NCBI GenBank assembly: GCA_964472505.1
Contig: CAYYQW010000069.1
Location: forward strand, 1-20,030
DNA length: 20,030 nt
Reading direction: 5' to 3'
From: JAYEIA01 sp964472505
GTDB taxonomy: Bacteria; Bacteroidota; Bacteroidia; Bacteroidales; JAADGE01
The notes beneath the pieces were generated by a model, which was not told the DNA's origin, did not search any database, and saw only the letters and a program-made list of their open reading frames with translations. Position numbers and translations under genes: made by a program. This document shows, one piece after another, positions 1-7,196 of the stretch; the first letter of the stretch is position 1; each line of letters opens with the position of its first letter.

Positions 1-30
1 CTTTTTAACATTTATATTTACAGCTCTTTA

Positions 31-54
31 GACTTTATAGACGGACTCTAATTA
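31..54. repeat. End of a palindromic MITE-like element (second copy)
   Basis: These 24 bases are identical to positions 11623-11646, the right end of the palindromic element downstream of the OstA-like gene. The bases before it (about 9-30) resemble that element's interior only loosely. This is probably the right end of another, diverged copy whose left part lies beyond the window edge. It ends in the same TAATTA hexamer. The -33 box of the next promoter begins 20 bases further on. Confidence 0.6.
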
Positions 55-74
55 GTTGTTTATTATTCGGTTTA

Positions 75-105
75 TTTGCCGTTAAATGAATCTTTTTTAA
101 GTTTG
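75..105 (+). promoter_or_regulatory. Bacteroidota-type sigma promoter for the M23-thyA-kinase operon
   Basis: A TTTG at 75-78 is followed, after exactly 19 bases, by TAAGTTTG at 98-105. This matches the Bacteroidota primary-sigma consensus of TTTG, 19-20 bases, then TAnnTTTG. Transcription should start a few bases after 105, leaving an untranslated leader of about 100 bases before the ATG at 216. The leader contains a small hairpin with arms CTGAAA (164-169) and TTTCAG (174-179), extended by GCAA (158-161) and TTGC (183-186). The role of that hairpin, if any, is unknown. Confidence 0.7.
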
Positions 106-215
106 TATTTTCCTTTGTCATTACTGTGTGTTCTAATATTTACAAATTACATTCATCGCAATTCTGAAATCTTTTTCAGGCCTTGCAGTTTTAAAAAAAT
201 AACTCATTTTCAATA

Positions 216-1499
216 ATGAAAAAAGACTTTCTCATATCAGTAGGTATAGCTTTAATATTAGTAATAATCGTAGATTCCTACAAAACAGAAACGGTTTATG
301 ACGACCATAAAATAAGTTTCGATACACAAAACATGGTTTCCGAGATTCCGAAAAAATTTGGTATCCCGCTTCCGGATTATCAAATTATAAGCGGCACCAT
401 AGAAGCCGGTATGTATATGGGAAAGCTCTTTCAAATGTTCGGAATTGAAAACACGGATTTAAACAATGTACTGAAAAAAACCAAACCGGTATTTGACGTA
501 AGGAAAGTAAAACGCGGCAATAATTACCACGCTTTCTTATCCAAAGACAGTACAGAAAAACTGAATTACTTGGTTTATGAAATCAATCGCGTGGATTATG
601 TCGTTTTTAATTTTAAAGATTCAACCGGCGTTTACAAAGAAAAAAAGCCAATAAAAACCGAAAAAAAAGAAATCGGCGGCATAGTGGACGGCGCACTTTG
701 GTTTGCCTTGCGTGATATCGGAGCCAATCCGCTGCTGGCCAACGAACTGTCGGAAGTTTATGCTTGGTCGGTAGATTTTTTTGCTTTGCAAAAGGGCGAT
801 AAATTTAAAATTTTATATGAAGAAAAACTGGTAGAAGGTGAATCAATCGGAGCGGGCAATATTGAAGCCGCATTCTTTGAGCATAACGGACAAGAAATTT
901 ATGCCATTCCCTATAAACAAGACAGCATCTTAAGCTACTACAATACCAACGGAGAATCCTTAAAAAAAGCTTTTCTGAAAGCTCCTTTGAAATATTCGCG
1001 TATAAGCTCGGGTTTTTCCAATGCACGCATGCATCCCATTCTAAAAATTGTACGCCCGCACCACGGCGTTGATTATGGCGCACCCTCCGGAACACCCGTA
1101 TATGCACTGGGCGACGGAACGGTTATTCATGCGGCATACACCGGAGGAGCCGGCCATTATGTAAAAATCCGGCACAACAGCGTTTATACCACCGGCTATA
1201 TGCATCTGCGCGCTTACGCTGAAGGCATTAGAGCCGGCACACGCGTAAAGCAAGGCGAACTTATTGGCTATGTGGGAAGTACGGGTTTATCTACGGGGCC
1301 TCATTTGGATTTTCGAGTTTGGAAAAACGGCCGAGCCGTAAACCCGCTTAAAATAGACTCGCCGCCGGTTGAACCGGTTAAAGAAGAAAATTTGGAGGCC
1401 TTCAATAAAATTGCCGAAAAATACAAAAAGCAGTTAGACAGCATCCCTTATACTATGCCACAACCGGAAAAAGAAGAACTTTTGATAGCCGAAAAATAA
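216..1499 (+). CDS. Membrane-anchored M23 (LytM/MepM-like) peptidoglycan endopeptidase
   Basis: This 427-residue protein is predicted to cleave peptidoglycan cross-bridges or peptides in the periplasm. Residues 5-20 form an uncleaved hydrophobic anchor. Residues 40-250 form an OapA/NlpD-like accessory region, and the LytM domain spans about 262-380. Zinc ligands H282 and D286 (HHGVD), H330 (MHLR) and H363 (GPHLD) are visible. The last position of the canonical HxH motif is Asp (D365) instead of His. I recall other Bacteroidota M23 proteins with non-His residues there, so it may still bind zinc, but activity is not proven. The C-terminus is a charged, Lys/Glu-rich tail. It is the first gene after the promoter at 75-105, and thyA follows after 7 bases, so they are probably co-transcribed. 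The family call is firm; the exact substrate is unknown. Confidence 0.9.
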   Translation: MKKDFLISVGIALILVIIVDSYKTETVYDDHKISFDTQNMVSEIPKKFGIPLPDYQIISGTIEAGMYMGKLFQMFGIENTDLNNVLKKTKPVFDVRKVKRGNNYHAFLSKDSTEKLNYLVYEINRVDYVVFNFKDSTGVYKEKKPIKTEKKEIGGIVDGALWFALRDIGANPLLANELSEVYAWSVDFFALQKGDKFKILYEEKLVEGESIGAGNIEAAFFEHNGQEIYAIPYKQDSILSYYNTNGESLKKAFLKAPLKYSRISSGFSNARMHPILKIVRPHHGVDYGAPSGTPVYALGDGTVIHAAYTGGAGHYVKIRHNSVYTTGYMHLRAYAEGIRAGTRVKQGELIGYVGSTGLSTGPHLDFRVWKNGRAVNPLKIDSPPVEPVKEENLEAFNKIAEKYKKQLDSIPYTMPQPEKEELLIAEK

Positions 1500-1506
1500 T
1501 TACATT

Positions 1507-2301
1507 ATGCAAAATTACCTGAATCTGTTAGAACATGTCCTCAACGAAGGCATAAAAAAAGAAGACCGTACCGGAACCGGAACACTGAGTATTTTTGGGC
1601 ATCAAATGCGTTTTGACTTGCAAAAAGGCTTTCCGCTTTTAACGACTAAAAAAATACATCTTAAATCCGTCATTCATGAGCTTTTGTGGTTTATAAAAGG
1701 CGATACAAACATTCAATACCTTAAAGATAACAAGGTACGAATCTGGAACGAATGGGCCGACGAAGACGGAGAAATAGGCCGGCTTTACGGCTATCAATGG
1801 CGCTCGTGGACAGCCGAGCAAGGACGAACCATTGATCAACTCTCGCAGGTCATTGACAGTTTAAAACAGAATCCAAATTCCCGCCGACATATTGTAAGCG
1901 CTTGGAACACAGGAGATTTAGACAAAATGAACTTGCCGCCCTGCCACATTTTGTTTCAATTTTATGTGGCCGACAATAAATTGTCCTGCCAGCTATACCA
2001 ACGCAGTGCCGACCTGTTTCTGGGCGTTCCGTTTAATATTGCTTCCTATGCGCTTTTGCTTATGATGGTTGCTCGCGAAACCGGCTATCAACCGGGCGAA
2101 TTCATTCATACATTAGGCGATGCCCACATTTATCTGAACCACATTGAGCAAGTAAAAACTCAGTTGCAACGCACAGCGCGTCCGCTTCCTAAAATGATTT
2201 TAAATCCGGAAGTAACACGCGTAACAGACTTTAAATACGAAGATTTTAAACTTGAAGATTATAATCCTTATCCGCATATAAAAGGCAAAGTTGCCGTATA
2301 A
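1507..2301 (+). CDS. thyA: Thymidylate synthase
   Basis: The enzyme converts dUMP to dTMP using 5,10-methylene-tetrahydrofolate, giving the sole de novo thymidylate in most cells that carry it. The protein is 264 residues, the same length as E. coli ThyA, and aligns with it throughout from memory. It keeps the N-terminal folate/phosphate-binding stretch RTGTGTLSIFGHQMRF (21-36), the catalytic cysteine C146 in PPCH, the phosphate-binding Arg pair (R126-R127 in SRRHIV), QLYQRSADLFLG and PFNIASYALL. It is the second gene of the operon, 7 bases after the M23 gene and 34 bases before the sugar kinase. The usual partner folA (dihydrofolate reductase) is not adjacent here. Nothing looks truncated or altered. 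Confidence 0.98.
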   Translation: MQNYLNLLEHVLNEGIKKEDRTGTGTLSIFGHQMRFDLQKGFPLLTTKKIHLKSVIHELLWFIKGDTNIQYLKDNKVRIWNEWADEDGEIGRLYGYQWRSWTAEQGRTIDQLSQVIDSLKQNPNSRRHIVSAWNTGDLDKMNLPPCHILFQFYVADNKLSCQLYQRSADLFLGVPFNIASYALLLMMVARETGYQPGEFIHTLGDAHIYLNHIEQVKTQLQRTARPLPKMILNPEVTRVTDFKYEDFKLEDYNPYPHIKGKVAV

Positions 2302-2335
2302 TACATATCATCAACAATAAAAAAACAAAAATTAA

Positions 2336-3772
2336 ATGACAACTGACGATCAAAAAAAAGTTTGGTTTGAGCACTACCAAAACGCCCCCAAACTAACCGA
2401 ACAGGCAAAAACAATAAACGGATTGGTAAGTGCTTTCAATGTAAATATTGATGCCGTGGTAAAACTGTCCGGTTCCAAAATAAAACAAATTATTCGAGCA
2501 CTGAATATTAATGAAGCGGCTCTGCTACAGGAAGGGGAAGCTAAAATAACACATGCAGAAGATGCCCTGCGCGGTCTTATTAAATGCTTCAAAGAAGGAA
2601 TAGCCGAAGAATGGGTGATTGAACATAAAGCAACCTTTGAAATACTAAAAAAACATTTGGGTACGGAAAAACTACAGATGGGCGGTCAAGCCGGAATTGT
2701 TGCCAATATGGCTGCCGTATGCGGTGTAGATCCCGTTTATGTTCACGCTGCATCATTACCCAAAGAGCAATCCAAACAATTTCATAATCTGCCAAATTTA
2801 AAAAGCTTCAGTTCCGAAGCAAAAGCCGAAAAAGTATCGGCCATGCAGCGCGATGATGAACCGCCGATGATTCATTACATCATAGAATTCGATAAAGACG
2901 ACAGCATTACCTTGGACGGGAAAAAGATCACTTGCCCCAAAGCTAATCGATTCATTGCCACTTATGACCCGCTTAATCTGCAATTGCACATTAATCCCAC
3001 TTTTGAAAAAGCCATAGCCTCCGGCAAGTTCAAGTATGATTATTTGGTTTTGTCCGGTTTTCAATTGTTGCAAAAACAACTGCCAAACGGACAATCCGGC
3101 ATCAAACGTATTGAAGAAGCTGCCGAACTGGTAAGCAAATGGCGAGAAAAAAATCCCGACCATATCTTGCATCTCGAATTGGCATCGACACAAGATACGG
3201 CCATTCGTAAAAAACTGGCCTCAAAACTCGGAAGCATTGCCGACAGTATTGGACTGAATGAAAGAGAGTTGATTGACCTGATGAAAGTAATCGGAAAAGA
3301 AAATTTAGCCGAGGCCTGTGATAAAAATACCACGGCCGTAAATTTACTTGCTGCATTATTGGATGCTTTTGCTTTTACAAAAGCCCCGCGTATTCAGTTG
3401 CACATGTTTGGATTATACCTTACCATACAAAAGAAAAACTTCAAGTTAAGCCCCGAGCAAAACCGCAACGGGATGATGACCGCAGCACTTACAGCCGCCG
3501 CCAAAGCCATGACCGGAGCTATCGACTCGCCTGATGTTTTACTGCATGCACAAAATGAAAAAGTTTCGGATGTTGGCCTGAAGGAATTAAACGATTTGTC
3601 GTCATACATTGATGCATATTGCGGTGCAAACGAATTGAAAGAAACCGGCATATTTCACCACCGAGATTTTGATTTGATTGCCGTACCGACTATTATTGTT
3701 GATAATCCGGTAAGTTTGGTGGGAATGGGCGATACCATTTCATCGGTTTCATTGATTGGTGCCGGAAGTTAA
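2336..3772 (+). CDS. ADP-dependent glucokinase/phosphofructokinase-family sugar kinase
   Basis: The family phosphorylates glucose or fructose-6-phosphate with ADP rather than ATP as donor; it is best known from Thermococcales and methanogenic archaea and from animal ADPGK. The 478-residue protein, slightly longer than archaeal members (about 450-465), shows the family signatures in order: NVNIDA at 35-40 (sugar site), GGQAGIVANMAA at 116-127, HLELAS at 279-284 (HxE metal motif), SIGLNERE at 304-311 and VGMGDTISS at 462-470, whose D466 is the expected catalytic base of the GxGD motif. All key motifs are intact, so activity is plausible. Sugar specificity (glucose, fructose-6-phosphate, both, or another substrate) cannot be read from the motifs. 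It is the last gene of the M23-thyA operon, and its 3' end overlaps the convergent gene by 24 bases. Confidence 0.85.
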   Translation: MTTDDQKKVWFEHYQNAPKLTEQAKTINGLVSAFNVNIDAVVKLSGSKIKQIIRALNINEAALLQEGEAKITHAEDALRGLIKCFKEGIAEEWVIEHKATFEILKKHLGTEKLQMGGQAGIVANMAAVCGVDPVYVHAASLPKEQSKQFHNLPNLKSFSSEAKAEKVSAMQRDDEPPMIHYIIEFDKDDSITLDGKKITCPKANRFIATYDPLNLQLHINPTFEKAIASGKFKYDYLVLSGFQLLQKQLPNGQSGIKRIEEAAELVSKWREKNPDHILHLELASTQDTAIRKKLASKLGSIADSIGLNERELIDLMKVIGKENLAEACDKNTTAVNLLAALLDAFAFTKAPRIQLHMFGLYLTIQKKNFKLSPEQNRNGMMTAALTAAAKAMTGAIDSPDVLLHAQNEKVSDVGLKELNDLSSYIDAYCGANELKETGIFHHRDFDLIAVPTIIVDNPVSLVGMGDTISSVSLIGAGS

Positions 3773-4528
3773 TTTCAGCACATATTTAATGCTGCCGGAA
3801 TTCTTAAGCCTTACATAACGCTTGCTGTTTTCACAGTCCGGAAAATGTTTTTCGGGAATGCGTTCGCCTGTGTCTTTATCACACATAAAGGCAATACCGC
3901 TTTTTTTCTCTTCGGGACGAAAACCGATTTTTTGTAAAGCCCGGCCGCTGCCTCGATCCAAGTCGGCATAAGTCATTATATCTGCCGGTTTATAAAGCCT
4001 TGCGTAGGTTTTTATTAGTTTAGATAAACCGCCTACAACGGTTGTGAAGCTTTTATTGCAAAAGCGCGTCATTTCAGCCGAAATGCCGGAAGGAAATTCG
4101 CGAGGTTCGGCAAAAGTTGCCAAAGCCGCCGTTTCTTCATTGCAAATTAATGCCAAATGAACTTTTGAACGGGCATATCCGTAGCTGTGATGCCGGTTTG
4201 CAAAATCCCGGGCTGCTTTTCGGCTGATTTTTTCTACCCGACAGTTTCTGGCAAAAATCCTCCGACTGAGTCCAAGCTCCGACATAATTTTGCTCTTTAT
4301 GTCATTGGGATTTCTAATCCACTGATCCTCAAAAATAATAAAATCCGAAGCTGAACCTTCAAAGTTTGAATACTCGTCAAAACTTACAAAACGAAATTTC
4401 GCTTTTTGGGATTCCGGCAGTTTATTTTCTTTAAAAAAACTGGATAACCATTCCTGAAAACCATTTTTGCCGGACATAAACCACGAATTATTCGTTAATA
4501 AACTTTTCGGATGGTCGCATCTACTCAT
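3749..4528 (-). CDS. Protein resembling the conserved domain of phage Hef/Mob-type endonucleases
   Basis: The function is not certain. The 259-residue protein has a pattern I associate with a domain in phage homing-endonuclease-like proteins (Hef, Mob type): FEDQW followed by IKSKI, LG and RRIFARNC (about 66-96), an HH-x2-G motif (113-117), a strand pair ALATFAEPREF, EMTRFCNK (152-159), VVGGLSKL (164-171), and TYADLDRGSG then IGF (186-203). I see no HNH, GIY-YIG or signal peptide, so nuclease activity is unproven. A longer reading frame opens at 4600, but ATG 4526-4528 is preferred: it overlaps the upstream stop as ATGAGTAG, a classic translational-coupling arrangement, whereas 4600 would bury 80 bases in the upstream gene. 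It is cytoplasmic by appearance and partnered only by position with the transglycosylase gene. Confidence 0.55.
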   Translation of the reverse strand: MSRCDHPKSLLTNNSWFMSGKNGFQEWLSSFFKENKLPESQKAKFRFVSFDEYSNFEGSASDFIIFEDQWIRNPNDIKSKIMSELGLSRRIFARNCRVEKISRKAARDFANRHHSYGYARSKVHLALICNEETAALATFAEPREFPSGISAEMTRFCNKSFTTVVGGLSKLIKTYARLYKPADIMTYADLDRGSGRALQKIGFRPEEKKSGIAFMCDKDTGERIPEKHFPDCENSKRYVRLKNSGSIKYVLKLTSGTNQ

Positions 4529-5495
4529 ACAAACCGGAACGAGAATTACTTTCGGGAATTTTGAGCGTATATTTTTTACCGGAAGCATTTTTAAGCTCAT
4601 TACTTCTGAGCCAAGGATTATATTCTTTCAGAAGTTTATAATTAGTACCTTGCATCCGGGCATATTCGGCAAAATCATTCACCGTGCTGTCCAGCACCAC
4701 CGTCTTATAGGTCAGAGGTTTATAATAATCGTCCTCATCCAAAATAAAACCATATTTTTCGGACTGCTGCATTATAAGCTTAATGGCGGTGATGCGGTAA
4801 AGATAACGTGCCGTTTCGGAATTCAGCAACAAGTCATAGTAATTGTTTTGTCCCTGCCGGCTGATTTGCTTGTCTAAGTTTCCCTGTCCGTTATTATAAG
4901 CCGCAGCGGCGAGCGCCCAACTGCCGTATTTTTTTCGCAGCTTTTTTAAGTATTGGCAAGCGGCAGCTGTGGATTTCTCCAAATGATAACGTTCATCTAC
5001 CTGTGAGTTGATTTCCAAACCGTATTCTTTTCCGGAATCGCTAAGAAATTGCCAGTAACCTTTAGCTCCGGCCGGGGAAGTAACATTCTCCAAACCGCTT
5101 TCGCCCAATGCCAGATATTTAAAATCATCGGGTACATTATGCAGTTTTAATATTTTTTCGATAACCGGAAAAAAGCGGTGCGCCCTTTTTATGTATAAAA
5201 AAGTCTCGGAATGCCAATAACACACTTTATGTAATTCTTTATCCAAAGATTCGCGTACATCAAAATTTTCCACCGGCATACGTTCTCCGGCAAAACTTAC
5301 TTCACCCGGGACTTTAATGGCTTTTACGGAATATTGCCCGATTTTGGGCGGGATGTTTTCATCTGTTACTTCCGCTTTTTCGGAAGAATAGGCAAATATG
5401 GTTACGACACCCACTGCGGCAAAAGTAAGCATTACAAATAAAAGCAGGCGTTCAATAAATTTCATGGATTTAATACTCATCAGGAAAATTTTCAA
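4521..5495 (-). CDS. Membrane-anchored lytic murein transglycosylase (GH23, MltD-like)
   Basis: The enzyme is predicted to cleave the MurNAc-GlcNAc bond of peptidoglycan, forming 1,6-anhydro-MurNAc in the periplasm. Of the 324 residues, about 17-36 form a hydrophobic anchor without a lipobox. The GH23 domain (about 108-245) shows catalytic E132 in ALGESGL, GYWQF (147-151) and AYNNGQGN (199-206). Residues 263-313, ending in a NPWLR...YTLKIP pattern, look like a degenerate LysM-type wall-binding module. Three in-frame Met codons (5495, 5480, 5465) precede the anchor; the third starts MKFIERLL and may be the real start, giving 314 residues. The stop overlaps the ATG of the next gene. No matching -33/-7 promoter pair was found upstream. 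Confidence 0.9.
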   Translation of the reverse strand: MKIFLMSIKSMKFIERLLLFVMLTFAAVGVVTIFAYSSEKAEVTDENIPPKIGQYSVKAIKVPGEVSFAGERMPVENFDVRESLDKELHKVCYWHSETFLYIKRAHRFFPVIEKILKLHNVPDDFKYLALGESGLENVTSPAGAKGYWQFLSDSGKEYGLEINSQVDERYHLEKSTAAACQYLKKLRKKYGSWALAAAAYNNGQGNLDKQISRQGQNNYYDLLLNSETARYLYRITAIKLIMQQSEKYGFILDEDDYYKPLTYKTVVLDSTVNDFAEYARMQGTNYKLLKEYNPWLRSNELKNASGKKYTLKIPESNSRSGLYE

Positions 5496-5678
5496 AAGTT
5501 AAAAAAAATATACAACTTTATATAAGGGGCAAATATGATTCCAAAAACGAAAAGCTGTAATCTGTTCAGGCTGCGAATTTACAAAAAATTTCAGACTGTA
5601 AAATATAATTTACCTTTAAGGGCAAAAACAATCTGAATTGTATCATTATTATTCACTATTGTACGATTAAATTTTACA

Positions 5679-5798
5679 GACTTCACAGAAGTCGAATAAC
5701 GATAGCATAATATGTTGATAATTAGAGTTGCACCCCGATTGGGGTGCAATATGGCCGGTCGAAATTCATTTCTATCGCTATAAGCCCACTACGTGGGC
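5679..5798. repeat. REP-like cluster of GC-rich hairpins in a 400-base intergenic region
   Basis: The divergent spacer 5496-5897 is AT-rich apart from this block, which holds three perfect hairpins. They are GACTTC/GAAGTC (5679-5684, 5688-5693), TTGCACCCC/GGGGTGCAA with a GATT loop (5728-5736, 5741-5749), and GCCCAC/GTGGGC with a TAC loop (5784-5789, 5793-5798). CGATAG (5700-5705) can also pair with CTATCG (5772-5777), enclosing the middle hairpin. Nested GC-rich hairpins between genes are typical of REP/BIME elements spread by RAYT transposases, and I recall similar hairpins in Bacteroidota genomes. No RAYT gene is in the window. The rest of the spacer shows no gene or clear promoter. Confidence 0.6.
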
Positions 5799-5897
5799 AA
5801 AACCTATAAACAAATTAGTTACCGGTTTTTTACACGAAATTCAATAATTTATATCGGACAACAATAATTATTATTATACACAATAAGTTTTTTAATT

Positions 5898-7196
5898 ATG
5901 AAGAAAATAACAATTGTACTGCTTCTCACCCTGCTCTTTGAATACAGTTCTCAAAGCCAAAGCTACACATCTTATTTTACGGGAAGCACCGAAGATGTTT
6001 CGCCGGAAGTTACGTTCGGTATCTGCCTGATGGGCGGCGGAACGGAAAATGACGAAGCCGTAACACGCCTTTTGGAACAGTCCGGAGGCGGCGATATTGT
6101 GGTAATACGCGCCACCGGAACCGACGGTTACAACAATTATTTGTATTCAAGTTTAGGTGTGGAAGTTAACTCAGTGGAAACGATAGTAATTGATTCGCGC
6201 GAAGCGGCCAACGATTCCTATGTAGAGCAACAATTACGCAATGCCGAAGCGATATGGATTGCCGGCGGAAATCAATACGATTACATCAGTTATTGGAAAG
6301 GAACAGCAACTCAAGCTGCCCTAAATGACCATATAAACATAAAGCAAGCCCCGATAGGCGGAACAAGCGCCGGTATGGCCATTTTGAGTGCCTATTATTT
6401 CAGTGCCCAAAACGGAACCGTATATTCCGATGAAGCCCTTCAGAACCCATACAACAACTACATGACCATCGGCGGCGATGATTTTATAAATGCGCCTTTT
6501 CTTGAAAATTTAATTACCGATACGCATTACGATAATCCCGACCGGCAAGGCAGACACATGGCGTTTATGGCTCGCATGAGCACAGATTCAGATATTCGCC
6601 CCTACGGCATTGCCTGCGATGAATATACGGCCGTATTTATTGATGCCGACGGAAAAGCTTCAGTTTACGGACAAGCCGCTTACGAAGATTATGCCTATTT
6701 TTTGCAAAGCAATTGTGCAACATCCGGCAAGCCCGAAGTCTGTGAAGCCGGCGAAGCACTCAGTTGGAATCTTGGGGAAGCTGCCGTAAAAGTATATGTG
6801 GTAAAAGGCGAAGAAGGCGGAAATAAATATTTGGATTTAAACGATTGGAAAACCGGCAGCGGCGGGAATTGGCAAAATTGGTACGTGATTGAAGCTGAAC
6901 TTTTCTCCAAAGATTCAGATGCTCCGGATTGCGGCACATCCATCGAAAACAATAATTTTGGAACCGGCAAAATATTCCCGAATCCGGCAAAAACACATAT
7001 AAACATACCGTTACCGCAATCTGAGACACTCAAAAAACTAAGCATTTATGGTTTAGACGGAAAAATTATAGCAGAATTCGACAAGTTTACACAAAATCAA
7101 CTTACAAATATTTCATTTCTTAAAAACGGCATATATTTGCTGCAAATTGAAACTGAAAACACCCTCAGCCGACAAAAATTAATCGTTCAACGGTAA
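5898..7196 (+). CDS. Secreted peptidase S51 (cyanophycinase-like) with type A T9SS sorting domain
   Basis: The protein of 432 residues starts with a signal peptide (about 1-20). An S51 serine-peptidase domain follows (about 38-300). MGGGTEND (45-52), AGGNQYDY (122-129), the nucleophile elbow GGTSAG with S157, and H210 in DTHYDNPDRQGRH match the cyanophycinase/dipeptidase E fold. Residues 358-432 are a T9SS type A sorting domain: IFPNPAKTHINI, then YGLDGKII, then NGIYLLQIET, ending in KLIVQR. Cyanophycinases hydrolyse beta-Asp-Arg bonds, but this exported enzyme may act on another beta-aspartyl or peptide substrate. It is predicted to cross the outer membrane through the T9SS and be released or surface-attached. 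The 3' end overlaps the convergent histidine kinase by 18 bases. No RBS or confident promoter was seen. Confidence 0.9.
   Translation: MKKITIVLLLTLLFEYSSQSQSYTSYFTGSTEDVSPEVTFGICLMGGGTENDEAVTRLLEQSGGGDIVVIRATGTDGYNNYLYSSLGVEVNSVETIVIDSREAANDSYVEQQLRNAEAIWIAGGNQYDYISYWKGTATQAALNDHINIKQAPIGGTSAGMAILSAYYFSAQNGTVYSDEALQNPYNNYMTIGGDDFINAPFLENLITDTHYDNPDRQGRHMAFMARMSTDSDIRPYGIACDEYTAVFIDADGKASVYGQAAYEDYAYFLQSNCATSGKPEVCEAGEALSWNLGEAAVKVYVVKGEEGGNKYLDLNDWKTGSGGNWQNWYVIEAELFSKDSDAPDCGTSIENNNFGTGKIFPNPAKTHINIPLPQSETLKKLSIYGLDGKIIAEFDKFTQNQLTNISFLKNGIYLLQIETENTLSRQKLIVQR

Noticed and set aside
158..186. Leader hairpin before the M23 gene considered as a riboswitch
   Set aside because: The stem is short and AT-rich and matches no riboswitch class I know.
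4467..4877. 136-codon plus-strand frame across the transglycosylase and Hef-like genes
   Set aside because: It is antisense to two well-supported genes and carries no recognisable domain.
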